DNA of 64,000 nt, from contig NC_035164.2 in assembly GCF_001659605.2 (NCBI RefSeq), positions 24,896,665-24,960,664 on the forward strand, read 5' to 3'. Both the position numbers and the translations under genes were made by a program. The DNA is from Manihot esculenta. Its lineage: Eukaryota > Streptophyta > Magnoliopsida > Malpighiales > Euphorbiaceae. The notes below the pieces were generated by a model. The model worked only from the letters and a program-made list of their open reading frames with translations, was not told where the DNA came from and made no database searches. Shown one piece after another: positions 12,201 through 24,368 of the stretch (its first letter is position 1; every line of letters begins with the position of its first letter).

Positions 12201-15200
12201 ACAAGAAGAAAGAGAGAAGGGAAAAAATAATTTAGAGATTTTCTTCTGCCAGAGTTAGAGGCTAGATCAACAGAAAAGCGATGCATGCCTTACATTCTTC
12301 TTCTTCTGCTTCATGATGAGCTTGCTGCTAGTTGCAGTAGGTTAGAGAGACCTAAGTGCAGAAAAATCAAAACCAATGCATGGATCATAAACCATGTTTA
12401 TACATAATCTCTTATGACCATCATTTGCATTACTAGTCTCTAATTTAATCGCATATATTTAACATGAATTATATTAATGGTTTCACAGTCTAAATGTGCA
12501 TCTTATTTGCAGAACCATAATGTTCCACAGACTTGATTGAATAAGATTCTTCAAATACCAACAACAAAGTCCTTTTTCACTTCTTTCGATTATCTCTTTT
12601 TCCATTTGAAATTGCATGATTGAAATACTTCAAAAACTTTTTTCCACTCATATAAGTGAGACTCGTAGATTTGGCATTTAACACATATATATAATTTACT
12701 AAGGTTACGTTGAAGGTTGTTACTCTTCATATATATAGCCAAAGGATATGTCCCTTAGCAAGGACATGTTGGACATGTTTTTTGATGGAATGAAATCAGG
12801 TTGAACTACATGGATGATCCCCTCCAATTTCCATCATCTACCACTTACACATAATAGGTTAACCTCATTTCAAACTATGCAATTTTCATACTTCACAACT
12901 AAACACTGAGACAATGTATACTTTGAGAGCTCAATTGCTATTTATTTGTTATAATAATATCGTATCTCAGATGATAAAGCTTAGAGTAGATTCAATATGC
13001 AGTGCATCACAATCACATCTCTCAATCTTTTTTCAATAATTTTATGTTCATAATTGTGTTTATATCTAAAAAATAATAATAATTGGTCAACCAACACATA
13101 CATATTAATGTGATATACAAATAACTACCTCTTCTCATGATTATCTTTATCTTAATTTAATTTGTTTTTTAAAAATGTCCCTCCAGGTCAAATCATTCAT
13201 AATCCATTGACAACAAGTTTAAGGTAACAAAAATTAAATAAATTATAAAGAAACTTATTAGAGTTGTGAGGGTACAGTGAGACGAAGATTACTTATAACT
13301 TTTAGAGTTTCTATTACAGTCTCAAGTAGTGGATCGCATCAGAGGATGATAGATGGGAAAGGAGCTTATTAAAGGGAGCTCTTAACACCTCAATCCATCA
13401 TTGTTTACATCTTTAACAATAAATAATAATGTACATAACAGAGAGTGAAGAACAATCCTTCATACTCTAAATTTGACAAAAAGAATTTGGTATCCAATGT
13501 CATTTTCTTTAACAAATAAGTTCAAAAAGAAAAAGGATAAATAACTCAAAATTTACAAAGTATAAATGTGCAGAATTAGAAAGATAGTTGATGATCTTAG
13601 CTTAAGAGAAAAGAAGTGAGACATTTGTAGATAGATAGTTAACTTTTGATGAAAATTGAGCAAAGACAAATATAACAGCATAAAACTTCTGAATCTAAGA
13701 AAAAGAAAATGACTTATTGCTCCCATATGGTTAAAAAAAAAGGTAATGGATTGTTACCATTACTTAATGATAAATAACATCCACAACGGCCGTTACTATA
13801 ATAATTTTTCCTTGCCGTTTAAATAAACGGGTGTAATGACAACAGGAGAATCAAAAACCTATAAATAAACATAACAGCCTTTATTTAAAACCATGCATAT
13901 GAGGACCAAACAACACATGTTTTCTTTTTGGTTGAATTTATACCTCTTTTTGATTGGAATAACACGTCTTTTCGATGGAAATAATATGTTACTTCAGCTG
14001 AACCGACATGCCACTTCTAATGAAACGACACATCATTTCAATTGAAATAACATATTTTAATTGAAAAGACACTTTTCTTTATGAAATAATAGGATGTGTC
14101 ATGTTTGTCCTTGATGTGCGACTTCCGTGCAGCCTTTTTATCATCAAATGATTTTTGAGAAAATTTTAGTGAGGAATTTTCCAATGAGCTTTCTTTAAGG
14201 GTATAATTTTACATTATTTTTCAAAATTTGAGTCGTTTCTCTCTCATTTCTCAACGAAATTAAGCATATAATACATCATTAGAAAACTTGACATCTTTCC
14301 TTTCTAACAATATCAATTATGCATCAAGAAACTAATCACAAAGAGAGATAAACCTTAAGCAGAACATATGATCATAGTATTAAATTTCAGAAATTTCACT
14401 AAAAACTTTATGAAATCAATTTAATTCAATTTAATACTATGTTAAACACATAAAGAAGGCTAGAAAACAAATATTAGAACTCAGATATCAATGAAGAAAC
14501 TCATAAACGAATACATGGATTGTAATCCATGTTTTTGTATTATATCCTAGGACTATCATTAACATCACTAATCTCTAATATAATCATATGTATTTAACGT
14601 GGATTACATTAAGGGTTTCATAGTTTAAATGTGTAGCTTATTTGCAGAACCAAAATATTCGACACACTTGATTAAATGAGCCTTCAAATACTAAGACCCA
14701 AAGCCTTTTTCAAACTTCCCTTTATTACCACTTTCCCATTTAGAATTGGTGTGGTGGCACTACCTTAGTAACTTTTGTGCATTCATATATGTGAGATTAA
14801 TAGATTTGGCTTTGAACACATATATGAAGTTTCCTAAGATTTTGATGAAGGGTTATAATCCTTCAAGTATATTGCCACATAGCATATCCCTTACTAAAAA
14901 CATGTCTTTTGATGGAATGAAATTGGTTTGATCCACATGGGAGACCACTCCATTTTTCTTCCCTAAGAAAAGGTTTTTGAGCCTGGTCTAGCTGGGCATG
15001 CCTTGTGCCTCAGCTGCCTAGGCTTGCCAGAAGAAATTTGCTCACCTAGAGAGCTTCAAGGCATTATGCTCATAAGCCTAGGCTCATTGTGCACTTGAAC
15101 TATGGACATAAATTTTCATTTTACAAGTAAAATTCCCCCCCTCCATTTTTGCATGAGTATGTGTACAAATGTGCATTAGGAGACAGACTGCAACAACATA

Positions 15201-18200
15201 TCTAGATTAGAGGGTCTTCAATAAACTCACAACAAGCCAGCAAGATAACCGAATATGTGCATCCGAGCTGAGGGATTGTAGTTAAATACATATATTGTCT
15301 CCAAAAGGCGTCTCAAGACTTGAACTTCCATTAACAACAGCAAAAACATAGAAAGCCAACTATCACAGCTACGCTCCGTAGAAATGAAATGCAATTTAAG
15401 AAATGGAAAGATGTTAGAACCCCCTGGCAAGTGGCTAGATACATTAGAGTAGAAGTATGGCTCAGACACCAATGAGGCATATATCCACATGGTAAGGAGA
15501 AGGAAGGTTGTCCAAATCACAGCCACCACATAGAAATGAGAGAAGAATCTTTGAGGAACAGTGAATTTCTACAGTTGAAAATAGAGCAAATTAGGAAGCC
15601 TAGAGATATCAAAGTCAAAATATAATCACCATTATACACTGAAACCCGCTAGAAATGCATAAAAAAGATCTAGAAGTTATCATAGTGACAGTTTTTGTAT
15701 CACTACATTAGAAAATGGTAGGATGTTTGATAAAAAAGAAAGCTTGATTTCAAATTTCCAGCAGCAAATATCTCTCTGATTTAACAAATTTTAGGTAACT
15801 AATAGGTTGACGAAACTTTAAAACTAATTTCAATGACACATAAGAGAAGAGAATATGACCAACTTTTAACCGTATCTCAAAGTGGTAAAAATTGAACATA
15901 AATGACAAGCATATAAACACAATAATCTACAAAATATCACCAAATTACATTGATCTTAAATTGGTGTTCATTTGAATGTTGTGTCTCTTTATTTGAATCC
16001 TACTAAGAAATTAAAACCAACAAAATCAAGGTAATATTCAATACTTCTTCATGTGGATCTTCATAAATGATAGGGTAAATTACAAAGAACCTACAATGTA
16101 GTTTAGTATCTTTTCTAAACATCGTCCTATGATTTAAATTTTTGACATAAAAGCTCGTGCAGTTTCATATTGTTAGCAAAGTGTGGCTTTTCCCTCTAAC
16201 ACCATTAAATTTTACTAATACATTATATTATAATCCTTGAGATTTAATAAGATCTACAATTTAGTAGCCATATTTTTAAATTTAGTCCTTGAAGTGTTAT
16301 TGTATTAATGAAATAGTCCCTTGATTTACACTTGTGCTTTTAGTTACAATTCATCCATTTTTTATAAATTGATCCCAAAATATCATAATTATTTAATTTT
16401 CAATGTCTTCTATTTGAAAAAAAAAAAAAAAGAGAGAGAGAATAATAAAATAAAAATCAAATTAAAATCTTGAGATTCCTTTTTGCCCAAATTAAATCAA
16501 TGGAGAGGAGAAAGTTGTACAAAAAGGGGATTCTTTTTAAGCTTGATTTTCTTTTTATTTTATTATTTTCTCTTTTTTTTTCAAGTATAAGAATTTAAAG
16601 TTTAATACACATCGGAGATTAATTTGTAAAATTATTATGGCTTATTTGTAAATAATTTTAATACTTGGAAATTAATTTGTGAAGACGTAGGGATTAATTG
16701 CAACTAAAGAGATTGTTTTGTTAATAAATCAACTATGGACTAAATTTGAAAATATAAGAATTACATTGTAGGTTTTACTGAACTTCAAAGATTAAATTGT
16801 AAACTATCCTAATTAAAACTTATTTTTAATTGCGCATTTATTAAATGCTACATCAGCATTACTTTAACAATGACAGAGAAAGAAGCCACTTTGCTATCGG
16901 CATCACATGCAATGTGATTAAAGGTGGACCCAAAGTGCAAGCAAGGTGTCAAGCGATCTAGGCTCATGGAAAAATGCCTCAATCCTCTCCAAGTGGGCAA
17001 TGTTGTGAGGTGAGCCTAGGGAGTCGAGGAGCAGCCAGGTGCACCCTAGGCCCCTAGGTACCCAGGCAAAAAAAAACAATTTTTAGGCCTCGAGTGAAGA
17101 AAAAGAGAAAAAAAAAAATCACCTGCATCTCTAGTAGAGAGAAAATCTAGGTTCTTTTATTTTATTCTTCTTCTACATTTTCTCTCTTTCTTCTAGCTTT
17201 GGTACCTTTTCCTAAAGACATGCTCAAGTCCTTTTTATTCTTCTTCTTCTCTCTTTCTCTCGAACATTTTGCTTCCTCTTGAGGCTGTCTTTTCGCCTTT
17301 CTGCTCTCCTTTCTTCTTCTTCTTCTCTCTTTCTTTCTACTTCTCTACTTCTTGAGGCTAGTTTTGTCTTTTTCTTTGCTTCTTGAAGACCTGTCTACAA
17401 GTTCTATATCTGTAGTTCAAGGTTCTACTACACTCTACTTTTATTATTATGCTTTTGTTGACGAGCATAGGAGCCACATGTATAAAAAAGTTAAAAACTT
17501 TTCTTTCCTTACCAATCAACATTTGCATTACAGACATTTCTCGGGGCAAAACCTTGTTATAACAAAGAACACAAATCTGCGAACTGATATTGCTACCAAT
17601 CTGGGGGTAGTAAGTCTCTTAGGCAAAACTTAGCTAACATGTCTGCAACAGTATTCACCTAACAGGGAATCAATTGAAACAAAAACATCTAAAATGCGAG
17701 AGCAAATATAAAAGAGAGAACCATAATCAAAGCCTTAATTTTCCACGGTATCACAAATGACATACTTCAAAGAACATTATACACTATGGTAGAAACAATT
17801 TCACATTTGAATGACTGAAAGCCCACATCCTCACAAAGTAAAACATTAGAATTTACCATCCCAAGGCTAGTAGATTATAATGAACTGTTGTTTATTGATT
17901 TTTTTAAAGTATTTTTAATTCTTTTTTTATAAATTAAATATTAATATAAATTATTTTTATATTATATAATTATTCATAATGAATTTAGAAATTTTGAGTT
18001 AAAATAATTTATAGTTATGCTTAGTAAGATATTATTAAATTAATATATAATGGAAAAAATAAAATTTTAAAACATTAAAAATTATAGTTGTCATTTTAAT
18101 ATTATATTTGATAAAAAATAAATTAATATAATGCATATTAAGAATAATTTTCACTTGTAAGATAAGGGTGTGCAATTAATCGTTTTGGTTCCGTATTGAC

Positions 18201-20593
18201 CCGAACCAAAATAACCAAAAATCAAATTTTAAAAATAATGAGAATCCAATCGAATCGATACTTAAAGAAAACTGAATCAAACCAAATCCAAAAAATACAT
18301 TTTGGTTTAGTTTTTCTTAGTCAGTTAACTGAAGCAATTATTCTCAGTCCATTCCTCCCATTATAGAAAGAAGCCACGAATCCGAGAAAAAGATTGCATA
18401 ATGCAATTGCAGGGAAAAAAACATAAAACTCAAACAATCAAAAGGAATAACAGATATAAAATAGAATTCATAATAACATAAACAATCACAAAATGAATTC
18501 AATGAATACAAACTGAGAAAGAATGAGGCAGCATCAGCTATATCTTCTCGAAACCCAAAAGGCAAGAACCATGAACCAAAGCCGAGATAAACCCTTAATG
18601 AAATCCTCAATCCATAATCCACAATCACCCCAAAAAAGATTTCAAATAAATTGAACAACAAAATCAACAAATTTCAACAACAAATTGAACCCAGAAATAA
18701 CATAAACCTTAAATTGCAAGAGCAAAATTAATCCTCAAAGCTCAAATCAAATTAAATACCCAAAAGAACCTAACAAGTTCAAGAGTTGAAGACCAAAGCC
18801 AAATCAAATACAATATCTCACTATCTTAGAAGCGCAATACTGTGCAGCTATCAAGACTCCCACTTCCCATCATGCAGCGTTTGGTGCCTTCATGTCCATT
18901 TCCCAAATTTTCTTCTCTATTTCTCATAAGCATTGTATAGTTAAAACAAGGCGTCGTCTGAGATTGACTCGCAACCCACATGGACAACGCCGGAAGGAGG
19001 CAAAGAATAAGATGATGACAATGAAGGGAACAAGAAGAAGACGATCAAGGAGGGGAAGAAGGAGATGACAAGTAAAATGACGTAGTATAATAACTTCGGT
19101 TCGATTCAGTAAGTTTTTGAAGAAAATAACCAAACCAAACCAAATAATTGAGATATTTCTAAAACACTATCCGAACCACTTAGACCAAAAATATCAAATT
19201 AAATCGGTTCGATTTGATTTCTCAATTAAAACCGAATTTTGTTCACCTCTATACAAGATAGAAACAAGTAATGAAATAAATAATAAATTATATATATTTT
19301 TATATGAAACTATTATTATATTAATTACATATAGTTTTTTCTTTTTTTGCACCTCACTTCACTTAGGCGTCTTGTGCCTAGGCTCTAACATCCTTAGCAC
19401 CTTGGTGTGCCTTGAGCCTTTGATCATAATCACAATACCCTATTTAAAATGCTTGAACCTTAGGAAATTTTTAGTAAGCTCCCCTAAATAATAAATCTGA
19501 TATCCTACATTAATATCTATCCAAATATCAAGGACTTGAAACAAACCAAAAAGCTTAATTATCAATGATATTTTAACAGAACAATAATATCTTTTTCCAC
19601 GTAACATTTCAAAGTGAAACTACCTCTTATAGGAAACAATGTCATTCTTTCTTAAGTTAGACAAATTAATAGTCGATTAATGGAATGTTATTTATGACAT
19701 TTCAAAACCGGATGCCAGAGTAAAAAAGAAATCCATCCACTTATTAAGTTTTAGCCAAATAGACACATTTCATGCATCCATAATTTGTTGATTTGCAAAT
19801 ACACTAATCAAACCTAAAGAATCAAGCTCATAAAGTAGGCTACTCACTATCTTATACTATTCTTATCCTAGTTTGAGAGAACTTAGATGATGAGCTTCTC
19901 AGATTGAAAAATGTGTGTATAAAGCTTCAGAAAACAATAAGTAGGGCATATAAACAGTTTTCACCTCAAATTTCCATAGCCCAACATTGTAGCATCAATT
20001 GAATGGAAGAAAAACTCAAGGGAAAATTATTATTTAGTCCTTGTGGTATGAAAGAACTAATTAGTTAGCCTCTGTATTTTCAGAAATACACTAAACAGTC
20101 CCTATGGTTTTGAAGATTCAACTAAAAGGTCCTACCATTAAGTTTTAGTACTATTAGTCTATACAGTAAAAGGTGAAGCTAACGGTAACAGCGTTACCGA
20201 TAAATCAAAACCATAAAAACTATTTAATATATTTTTAAAAACACAGTCAGTTTTACCATATCACAAGAGTTCTGCCATACCACAAGGACTAAACAGAAAT
20301 TTTCCCAAAACTTAAATGGTCCATCAAACAAGTATCCAGAACAATTTTTTGTTTATTCTTCATTTCAATAGTAAGGTGTTACTCCAATAAATATAAATAT
20401 AAATAAATAAATAAAAAAGAAAATCAGAACTTACATAGTGAGAAGATGATTGCTTGATCTTTCCTCTCTTTGCAAACTCCAAAACAACTCCATGAAATAA
20501 ACCTAGCCTTGAATAAGGCAAAGAAGCTATAACTATAGGCATAATTCCTGCCATCCAAGCAGCCCTTAACATACCCACAAGCCCAATCTCCAT
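9297..20593 (-). CDS. PPRD2: Polyprenol reductase (steroid 5-alpha-reductase family), six coding exons
   Basis: Polyprenol reductase uses NADPH to saturate the alpha-isoprene unit of polyprenols, giving dolichol, the lipid carrier for N-glycosylation at the ER. The call rests on the steroid 5-alpha-reductase C-terminal domain and on plant PPRD hallmarks: '[13 protein letters not shown]' at the start, '[19 protein letters not shown]', '[19 protein letters not shown]', '[16 protein letters not shown]', and the C-terminal '[14 protein letters not shown]'. Coding exons: 20593-20435, 15568-15231, 11424-11190, 9791-9693, 9576-9505 and 9401-9297. They sum to 1008 bp (335 codons plus TAA), near the length of Arabidopsis PPRD2. 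All five introns are GT-AG and phases match at every junction. Several hydrophobic helices are visible, as expected of an ER membrane enzyme. The ATG is preceded by a good acceptor (TTTGTTTCAG, ending at 20596), implying a 5'-UTR intron. The three introns nearest the 5' end (about 4.9, 3.8 and 1.4 kb) hold repeats. PPRD2 rather than PPRD1 is a guess. Confidence 0.93.
12380..12835. repeat. Diverged direct repeat, copy 1 (PPRD intron)
   Basis: This segment in the second coding-sequence intron of the polyprenol reductase gene is clearly related, along its whole length and in the same orientation, to 14510-14960. Shared stretches include 'CATTACTAGTCTCTAAT', 'TTATTTGCAGAACCA', 'GTAGATTTGGC' and 'TTTTGATGGAATGAAAT'. 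Many substitutions and small indels separate the copies, so the duplication is old. The pair could be degenerate LTRs or a segmental tandem duplication. I found no coding sequence between them. Confidence 0.75.
13915..14100. repeat. Degenerate short tandem repeat array
   Basis: Several imperfect copies of a unit of about 20-30 bp with the pattern TTnnATTGGAATAACACnT or TTCnATGAAACGACACAT follow each other. The copies vary in length and sequence but keep the A-A-C/T-A-A/G-CACAT core. It lies between the two copies of the 450-bp repeat in the same intron. Confidence 0.5.
14510..14960. repeat. Diverged direct repeat, copy 2 (PPRD intron)
   Basis: Partner of the repeat at 12380-12835, about 2.1 kb downstream in the same orientation. 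A 61-codon open frame inside it (14746-14931) is not shared intact with copy 1 and is treated as chance. Confidence 0.75.
14985..15090. repeat. Fragment of a dispersed repeat rich in CCTAGGC words
   Basis: Contains repeated CCTAGGCT, CTTGTGCCT and GCTTCAAGGC words. Similar wording recurs at 16910-17075 and 19335-19430 within the same gene, so the three patches probably come from one repeat family. Boundaries are not defined. Confidence 0.4.
16215..16815. mobile_element. Old MITE with long terminal inverted repeats
   Basis: The left arm (about 16215-16400) aligns with the reverse complement of the right arm (about 16610-16815). Matching pieces include CTACAATTTAG with CTACAATGTAA, AAATTTAGTCC with AAATTTAGTCC, and TTTAGTTACAATTCATCC with TTTAGTTGCAATTAATCC. 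Arms near 200 bp around a short AT-rich centre recall Mutator-like MITEs. The arms are heavily diverged and no target duplication could be fixed. Confidence 0.55.
16910..17075. repeat. Fragment of the CCTAGGC-rich dispersed repeat
   Basis: Contains AAGCGATCTAGGCTCATGG, GAGCCTAGGGAG and CACCCTAGGCCCCTAGGTAC. Related wording is found at 14985-15090 and 19335-19430. A pyrimidine-rich stretch (CTTCTTCTTCTCTC runs) follows at about 17160-17350. Confidence 0.4.
18165..19250. mobile_element. Probable non-autonomous hAT-like element in the first coding intron
   Basis: The left end (AGGGTGTGCAATTAATCG, then GGTTCCG and GAACCAAA words) and the right end (ACCGAATTTTGTTCACCTCT, with GGTTCGATTT just before) form an imperfect inverted pair of the 'aggggtgtnnaaaaccgaaccg' kind common in plant foldback elements. 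Flanks GTAAGATA and ACAAGATA may be a worn 8-bp duplication (6 of 8 match). The centre (about 18310-19080) has more balanced composition and may be captured or filler DNA. Its open frames (18344-18670 and 18924-19133, minus; 19117-19491, plus) have no family motif. Confidence 0.5.
19335..19430. repeat. Fragment of the CCTAGGC-rich dispersed repeat
   Basis: Contains GCACCTCACTTCACTTAGGC, CTTGTGCCTAGGCTC and CCTTGAGCC. It lies just to the right of the hAT-like element at 18165-19250 and may be the other half of the patch at 16910-17075. Confidence 0.4.
20020..20306. mobile_element. Mutator-type MITE with 9-bp target duplication
   Basis: A 287-bp element with terminal inverted repeats of about 30 bp. 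The left end starts GGGAAAATTATTATTTAGTC and continues CTTGTGGTATG; the right end, reverse-complemented, starts GGGAAAATTTCTGTTTAGTC and continues CTTGTGGTATG. Flanks AAAACTCAA (20011-20019) and AAAACTTAA (20307-20315) are a 9-bp duplication with one mismatch, typical of Mutator-like elements. No transposase frame. It lies 129 bp from the end of the first coding exon of the polyprenol reductase gene, inside the intron. Confidence 0.85.
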
Positions 20594-22060
20594 TTCTGAA
20601 ACAAAGCCAAATCAAAGCAGAGTTTTACAAGCAGTCCTAGAGAACCATTCTTCTATCAAAACAGAAAATGGATTGAACTGGGCCTTAAAGAAACAAGGTT
20701 GCTGCAGAGAACTAGTGTGTGAATGACAGTGGACACTGTGTACCTTTATGAGTTAAATAACCTTCCACCCATACTGGTTCCAATTCTTACAAAAAATTAC
20801 TGGGAAAAAAAAAATCAAAATACAGTTTTTTTCCCCAGGTTAAAACTTAGTTATTTGAGGGAGTGGAGAGAACAGAAGGAGTGGAAGGGGTGAAAAAGCT
20901 TAGACATAGGTGAGATTATCAAGCAGCAACTCTTATCAGGACTAAACGAATCAATATAAGCACAAACACGAATGGCAATCAGATTCTGCCCAACATGGAC
21001 TTTACAAGGTTGCATTAAATCAACTACCCAGTAACAGAGATGAGAAGTTCCACCATAAGCCATTGATTTGTCATCAATATTTCTCAGAATCAAGAACACA
21101 GAATCATAGCAAGAGGTATTTTTACATATATTCAAAAAATAACATAAATAAAACGCAAACTAAAGATGAGAGACAACCTTTGAAGATCAATTTCCGGAGT
21201 TGCTGGAATGAAGGAGCTGATTCTCTGCCCCAATACGAATGAAAACTGGAACAGTAGTGGCGTTGTTCCGATTTAGCTGTATAGGAGGGGAATCAGCCTG
21301 AATTGAGAGCAGCGTTATCGAGGGAAGCTGGGGCTGCTATGTCGATGGAGATGGCGTTGTATTGGTGCTGCTGCTAGGTCCTTCGATTAGAGATCTCACC
21401 TGTCGCAGGGTGGACCGAAACACTGAGATGGAGTTGAGTTTTCTACTTTCCGAAAGGTGAGGCGTTAGGAGGGGGTAAAGCGAGAAGTTTCGGGACTCTA
21501 TCAGCGTCTGGTTCGGTGGGTATCAAGAGAGGGAGCTCAGGGGTGGTTTCGATGGCTCTATTTGGCAGAAAGGAAAAAAAAATAGGGTTGGGTAGTGGTG
21601 TTTTGGAGTAGGCGTTGATGTTGCTCCTGGTTGCGCCTGGTTTAGGAGGAACGGTGGATGAGCTGTGTGGGCTAAGGACGGAGATAGGGAGCGCGGACTG
21701 AGGTGGCTACCGCGGGTCTCTCAGTCGAAAATGGAAGTGTGGGTGAAGATGGAAATGGGTCTCTGAATGAGTAAAAGGTGGTCCATCCCTCTGGTTGAAG
21801 GCGGAGGGAGGTGATGGTGGAGGAGAAGGAGGAGGAGGAGAAGGAGGCTGTTTTCGGGACTGTCGGGGCTGTGACAGATGGTGAAGGAGATGGAGGTCGA
21901 GAGAGAGCCCCTTTGGGCGTGAACTGAGGCTGTCGATTTTTTGGAGAATCGATGGGGCGTCCGTCGTTTTGGTCAGGGTGGGTGAAACGGCAGGGACTAG
22001 GAGCGTTTTGGGGAGCTGGTTTTCTTTGGAAATTTTCAGAATGTTTAGAAGAAATTGAGG
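20594..22060 (-). promoter_or_regulatory. Putative 5' leader, leader intron and promoter of the polyprenol reductase gene
   Basis: The stretch upstream of the start codon is less AT-rich than its surroundings (about 21180-22050), with pyrimidine-rich sense-strand segments, as in plant 5' UTRs. A good splice donor on the minus strand (CAG then GTGAGATC, intron starting at 21399) and the acceptor ending at 20596 suggest a leader intron of about 0.8 kb, with the ATG two bases into the next exon. A weaker alternative donor (AAAG then GTTGTC) lies near 21180. No convincing TATA box was located, so the transcription start is unknown. The frame at 20851-21135 (minus) falls in the inferred leader intron and has no motif. 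Confidence 0.45.
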
Positions 22061-23600
22061 GTGGAAATTTAATTGTACACTTTTATTTTATTTTTTTATG
22101 ATCTACTAGCCCTAAATTAGTCTTATAAAAATTAATGATTGAAATTTAAATAGTACAAATTTCTCCAACTAATTTTAATCTAATGGCCAAAGAATGAAAA
22201 ATACTAAAAAAAAATCCAAGGATTAGGATTAAAAGGTACTAAAAATTAAATTAAAATCATTTTTTCTTTTCTTTACTTTTTTCTTTTTAAAAATTAAAGT
22301 TAAAATTAATAACACTAATTTAATTAAATTAAGATAAAAGAAATTATTAAAGTTGAATTAAAAATAAATTAAAATTTAATTGAAATAAAAAAAATTATGA
22401 CAAATTTAATTAAAATCTATCAAAGAAAATATTAAAAGACAGTTTAACTTTTTTAACCTTTGATATTTTTTATTTTTTAAAATTTTTAGTTTTTCATTTT
22501 TTTGTTAAATTGCCTTGACAAAATATAATGTATGCATAACTTACTCCATGAAATTAGACCGAAACCAATTAAATTCTAAATCTAATTAAAATGATAAAAA
22601 TAATAGTTTTATTTTATTAGAATTGCACCGAGCACAAAAATACTTAAATTCTCTTTTATTATAAACTAAAAGTTTTAAACTTAGAAGATTTTTTGTCTTA
22701 TTTTTGAATTTTATGACTTATTATTAGATAATAATGACTGTTGTAGTAGCAAAATGGATATATCTCTTTCAAAAATTTTATAGCTATAGTTTCCATAAGC
22801 TTTAGATTGTAGGATATTTTTGGTCCAATTATGTAAAGGAGAGCATTGCAGATAGTATTAAATAAATATAAACGAAACTCTAATTGATAGAAGCCAAATA
22901 CATAAAAAGCTGATCGAAATAGAAACCTAAATATATCTAACAAATTATTTTGGAAACTAAAAATAAAAAACTGATGAATATCGAAAAAATGAAAAATGAC
23001 AATAGATTTGCTCTGCAACAGAAAAATTAGAGTTACTCACTGTAATGCGATGTTGTCCTCGTGTCGTGTGCTTACTAAATGCTATTGCGAGCGTCACAGT
23101 TTAACCGCGAGGGTATCGATAATTGACAATGGCAATGAGAAGCCGAGAGGCTTAAGAAAAAAAAAGATATAGTAAATGTTTTTTGGGTGATAGCTGCCGC
23201 ACAGAAGGATCTATACATTCAAAATAAACGTATTATTATGGTTATTCTATTTAATAAAAATGTAATAAATTAATAGATTAAAATTTATAATTTGTTTTAT
23301 GTTTAGAAATAATTATTTTTTAAATATATTCATATTTAATATTATTTTTATTAATAAATATATAATTAATAAATTATAAATAGAGTAATTATTAAGAATC
23401 ATATAATATTAGCTTTTCATAAAGAAAACTGAATGAAAAATAAAAGGTAATTTTACGAGTTTTTTATTTAAATAATATAATTTTAATAACAATTTATAAA
23501 TATAATTGAAGTTAAGAAAAATGTACAAATTTAATGTTCTCTTAAGAAAACAACATTTCAATCGTATGTTTCGTGATAATTTGTACTCTACAAAACGTCA
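22061..23600. other. AT-rich intergenic DNA, nothing recognised
   Basis: A/T-dominated sequence with poly-T and poly-A runs. The 106-codon frame at 22698-23018 (minus) is low-complexity Phe/Ile/Tyr-rich sequence, as expected by chance in AT-rich DNA. Confidence 0.55.
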
Positions 23601-24105
23601 TTTAAAATGGTATTTTTCCGAGATGATGTGATGTGATGGAGTTTTTATGCTTCTGAAAATGCTAATTTAATTGGCGTTTTTAGAAGCATGCTTCTCGTTG
23701 TTAAAATAACTAGTCAAATTGGCTTTTCAAATGTAAAAAACAAACATTAATGAATTTGCTATATTCATAAACAACATTGCCTATAAATAGAAATGTGTAA
23801 AATAAGCATTTTGGCATAAATCACCTTTGTATCACTTGTAAATTTTATTTTTTATTCTATTCATTTGTTTCTTTCAAATTATTTATGCATTATATTTTAT
23901 TGTTTGCACAAAGTTGAATAACTATTACTTATTTATTTGATAATTGAAGATAAAATACAACACATTATAGGTATGTTAAATTCTAAATTATTTTAATTTT
24001 ATATTATATTATTAGAAATAACTTTTAAAACAAATAATTCATTGTTTAGTAATTAATATTCTGTTATAAAGTAGTATAATTTATAATTATTATTGTTGAG
24101 ATGTA

Positions 24106-24193
24106 ACACTTAGTCTGGTGGTATGCATTTGAGTAAATCTGAGAATTCTCAGGTTCTACTCTCCCAACCTCCGATCCCTATTTCAAAAAAAAA
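24106..24193 (+). mobile_element. tRNA-derived SINE inside the Athila-like 5' LTR
   Basis: An 88-bp unit ending in an A run (TTTC then A10) and flanked by a perfect 17-bp duplication, ATTATTGTTGAGATGTA, at 24089-24105 and 24194-24210. The body holds an A-box-like TAGTCTGGTGGTA and a B-box-like GGTTCTACTCT at a tRNA-like spacing of about 35-40 bp, as in RNA polymerase III-transcribed plant SINEs. Long perfect duplications plus a poly-A end indicate LINE-driven retroposition. It is short for a plant SINE, so it may be a minimal or 5'-truncated member. Confidence 0.85.
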
Positions 24194-24325
24194 ATTATTG
24201 TTGAGATGTAGAATATAGGTTGAATTAATAAAATTTTACTATGTGTTTGCCCTATCTACAAGTTCTTATCAATCAAGAAAAGGGAAATAAATTTTAAATT
24301 GACAGATTCGACACCCGTCAAATTT

Positions 24326-24343
24326 TGGCGCAGTTGCCGGGGA
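24326..24343 (+). other. Primer-binding site of the Athila-like element
   Basis: TGGCGCAGTTGCCGGGGA lies five bases after the LTR end (ACCCGTCA). One base (CAG in place of CCG) differs from the canonical TGGCGCCGTTGCCGGGGA site of Athila/Tat elements. Confidence 0.8.
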
Positions 24344-24368
24344 CCTCTAACAATTTGTTTTTGTTTTT

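Noticed and set aside
17352..17633. A 93-codon plus-strand frame and its opposite-strand partner
   Set aside because: Both lie in the first coding intron of the polyprenol reductase gene, after a pyrimidine-rich run. No motif and no splice context.
19117..19491. A 124-codon plus-strand frame
   Set aside because: It crosses the right end of the hAT-like element and lies in an intron on the opposite strand. No family motif.
22698..23018. A 106-codon minus-strand frame
   Set aside because: Low-complexity Phe/Ile/Tyr-rich translation of AT-rich DNA, with no motif.
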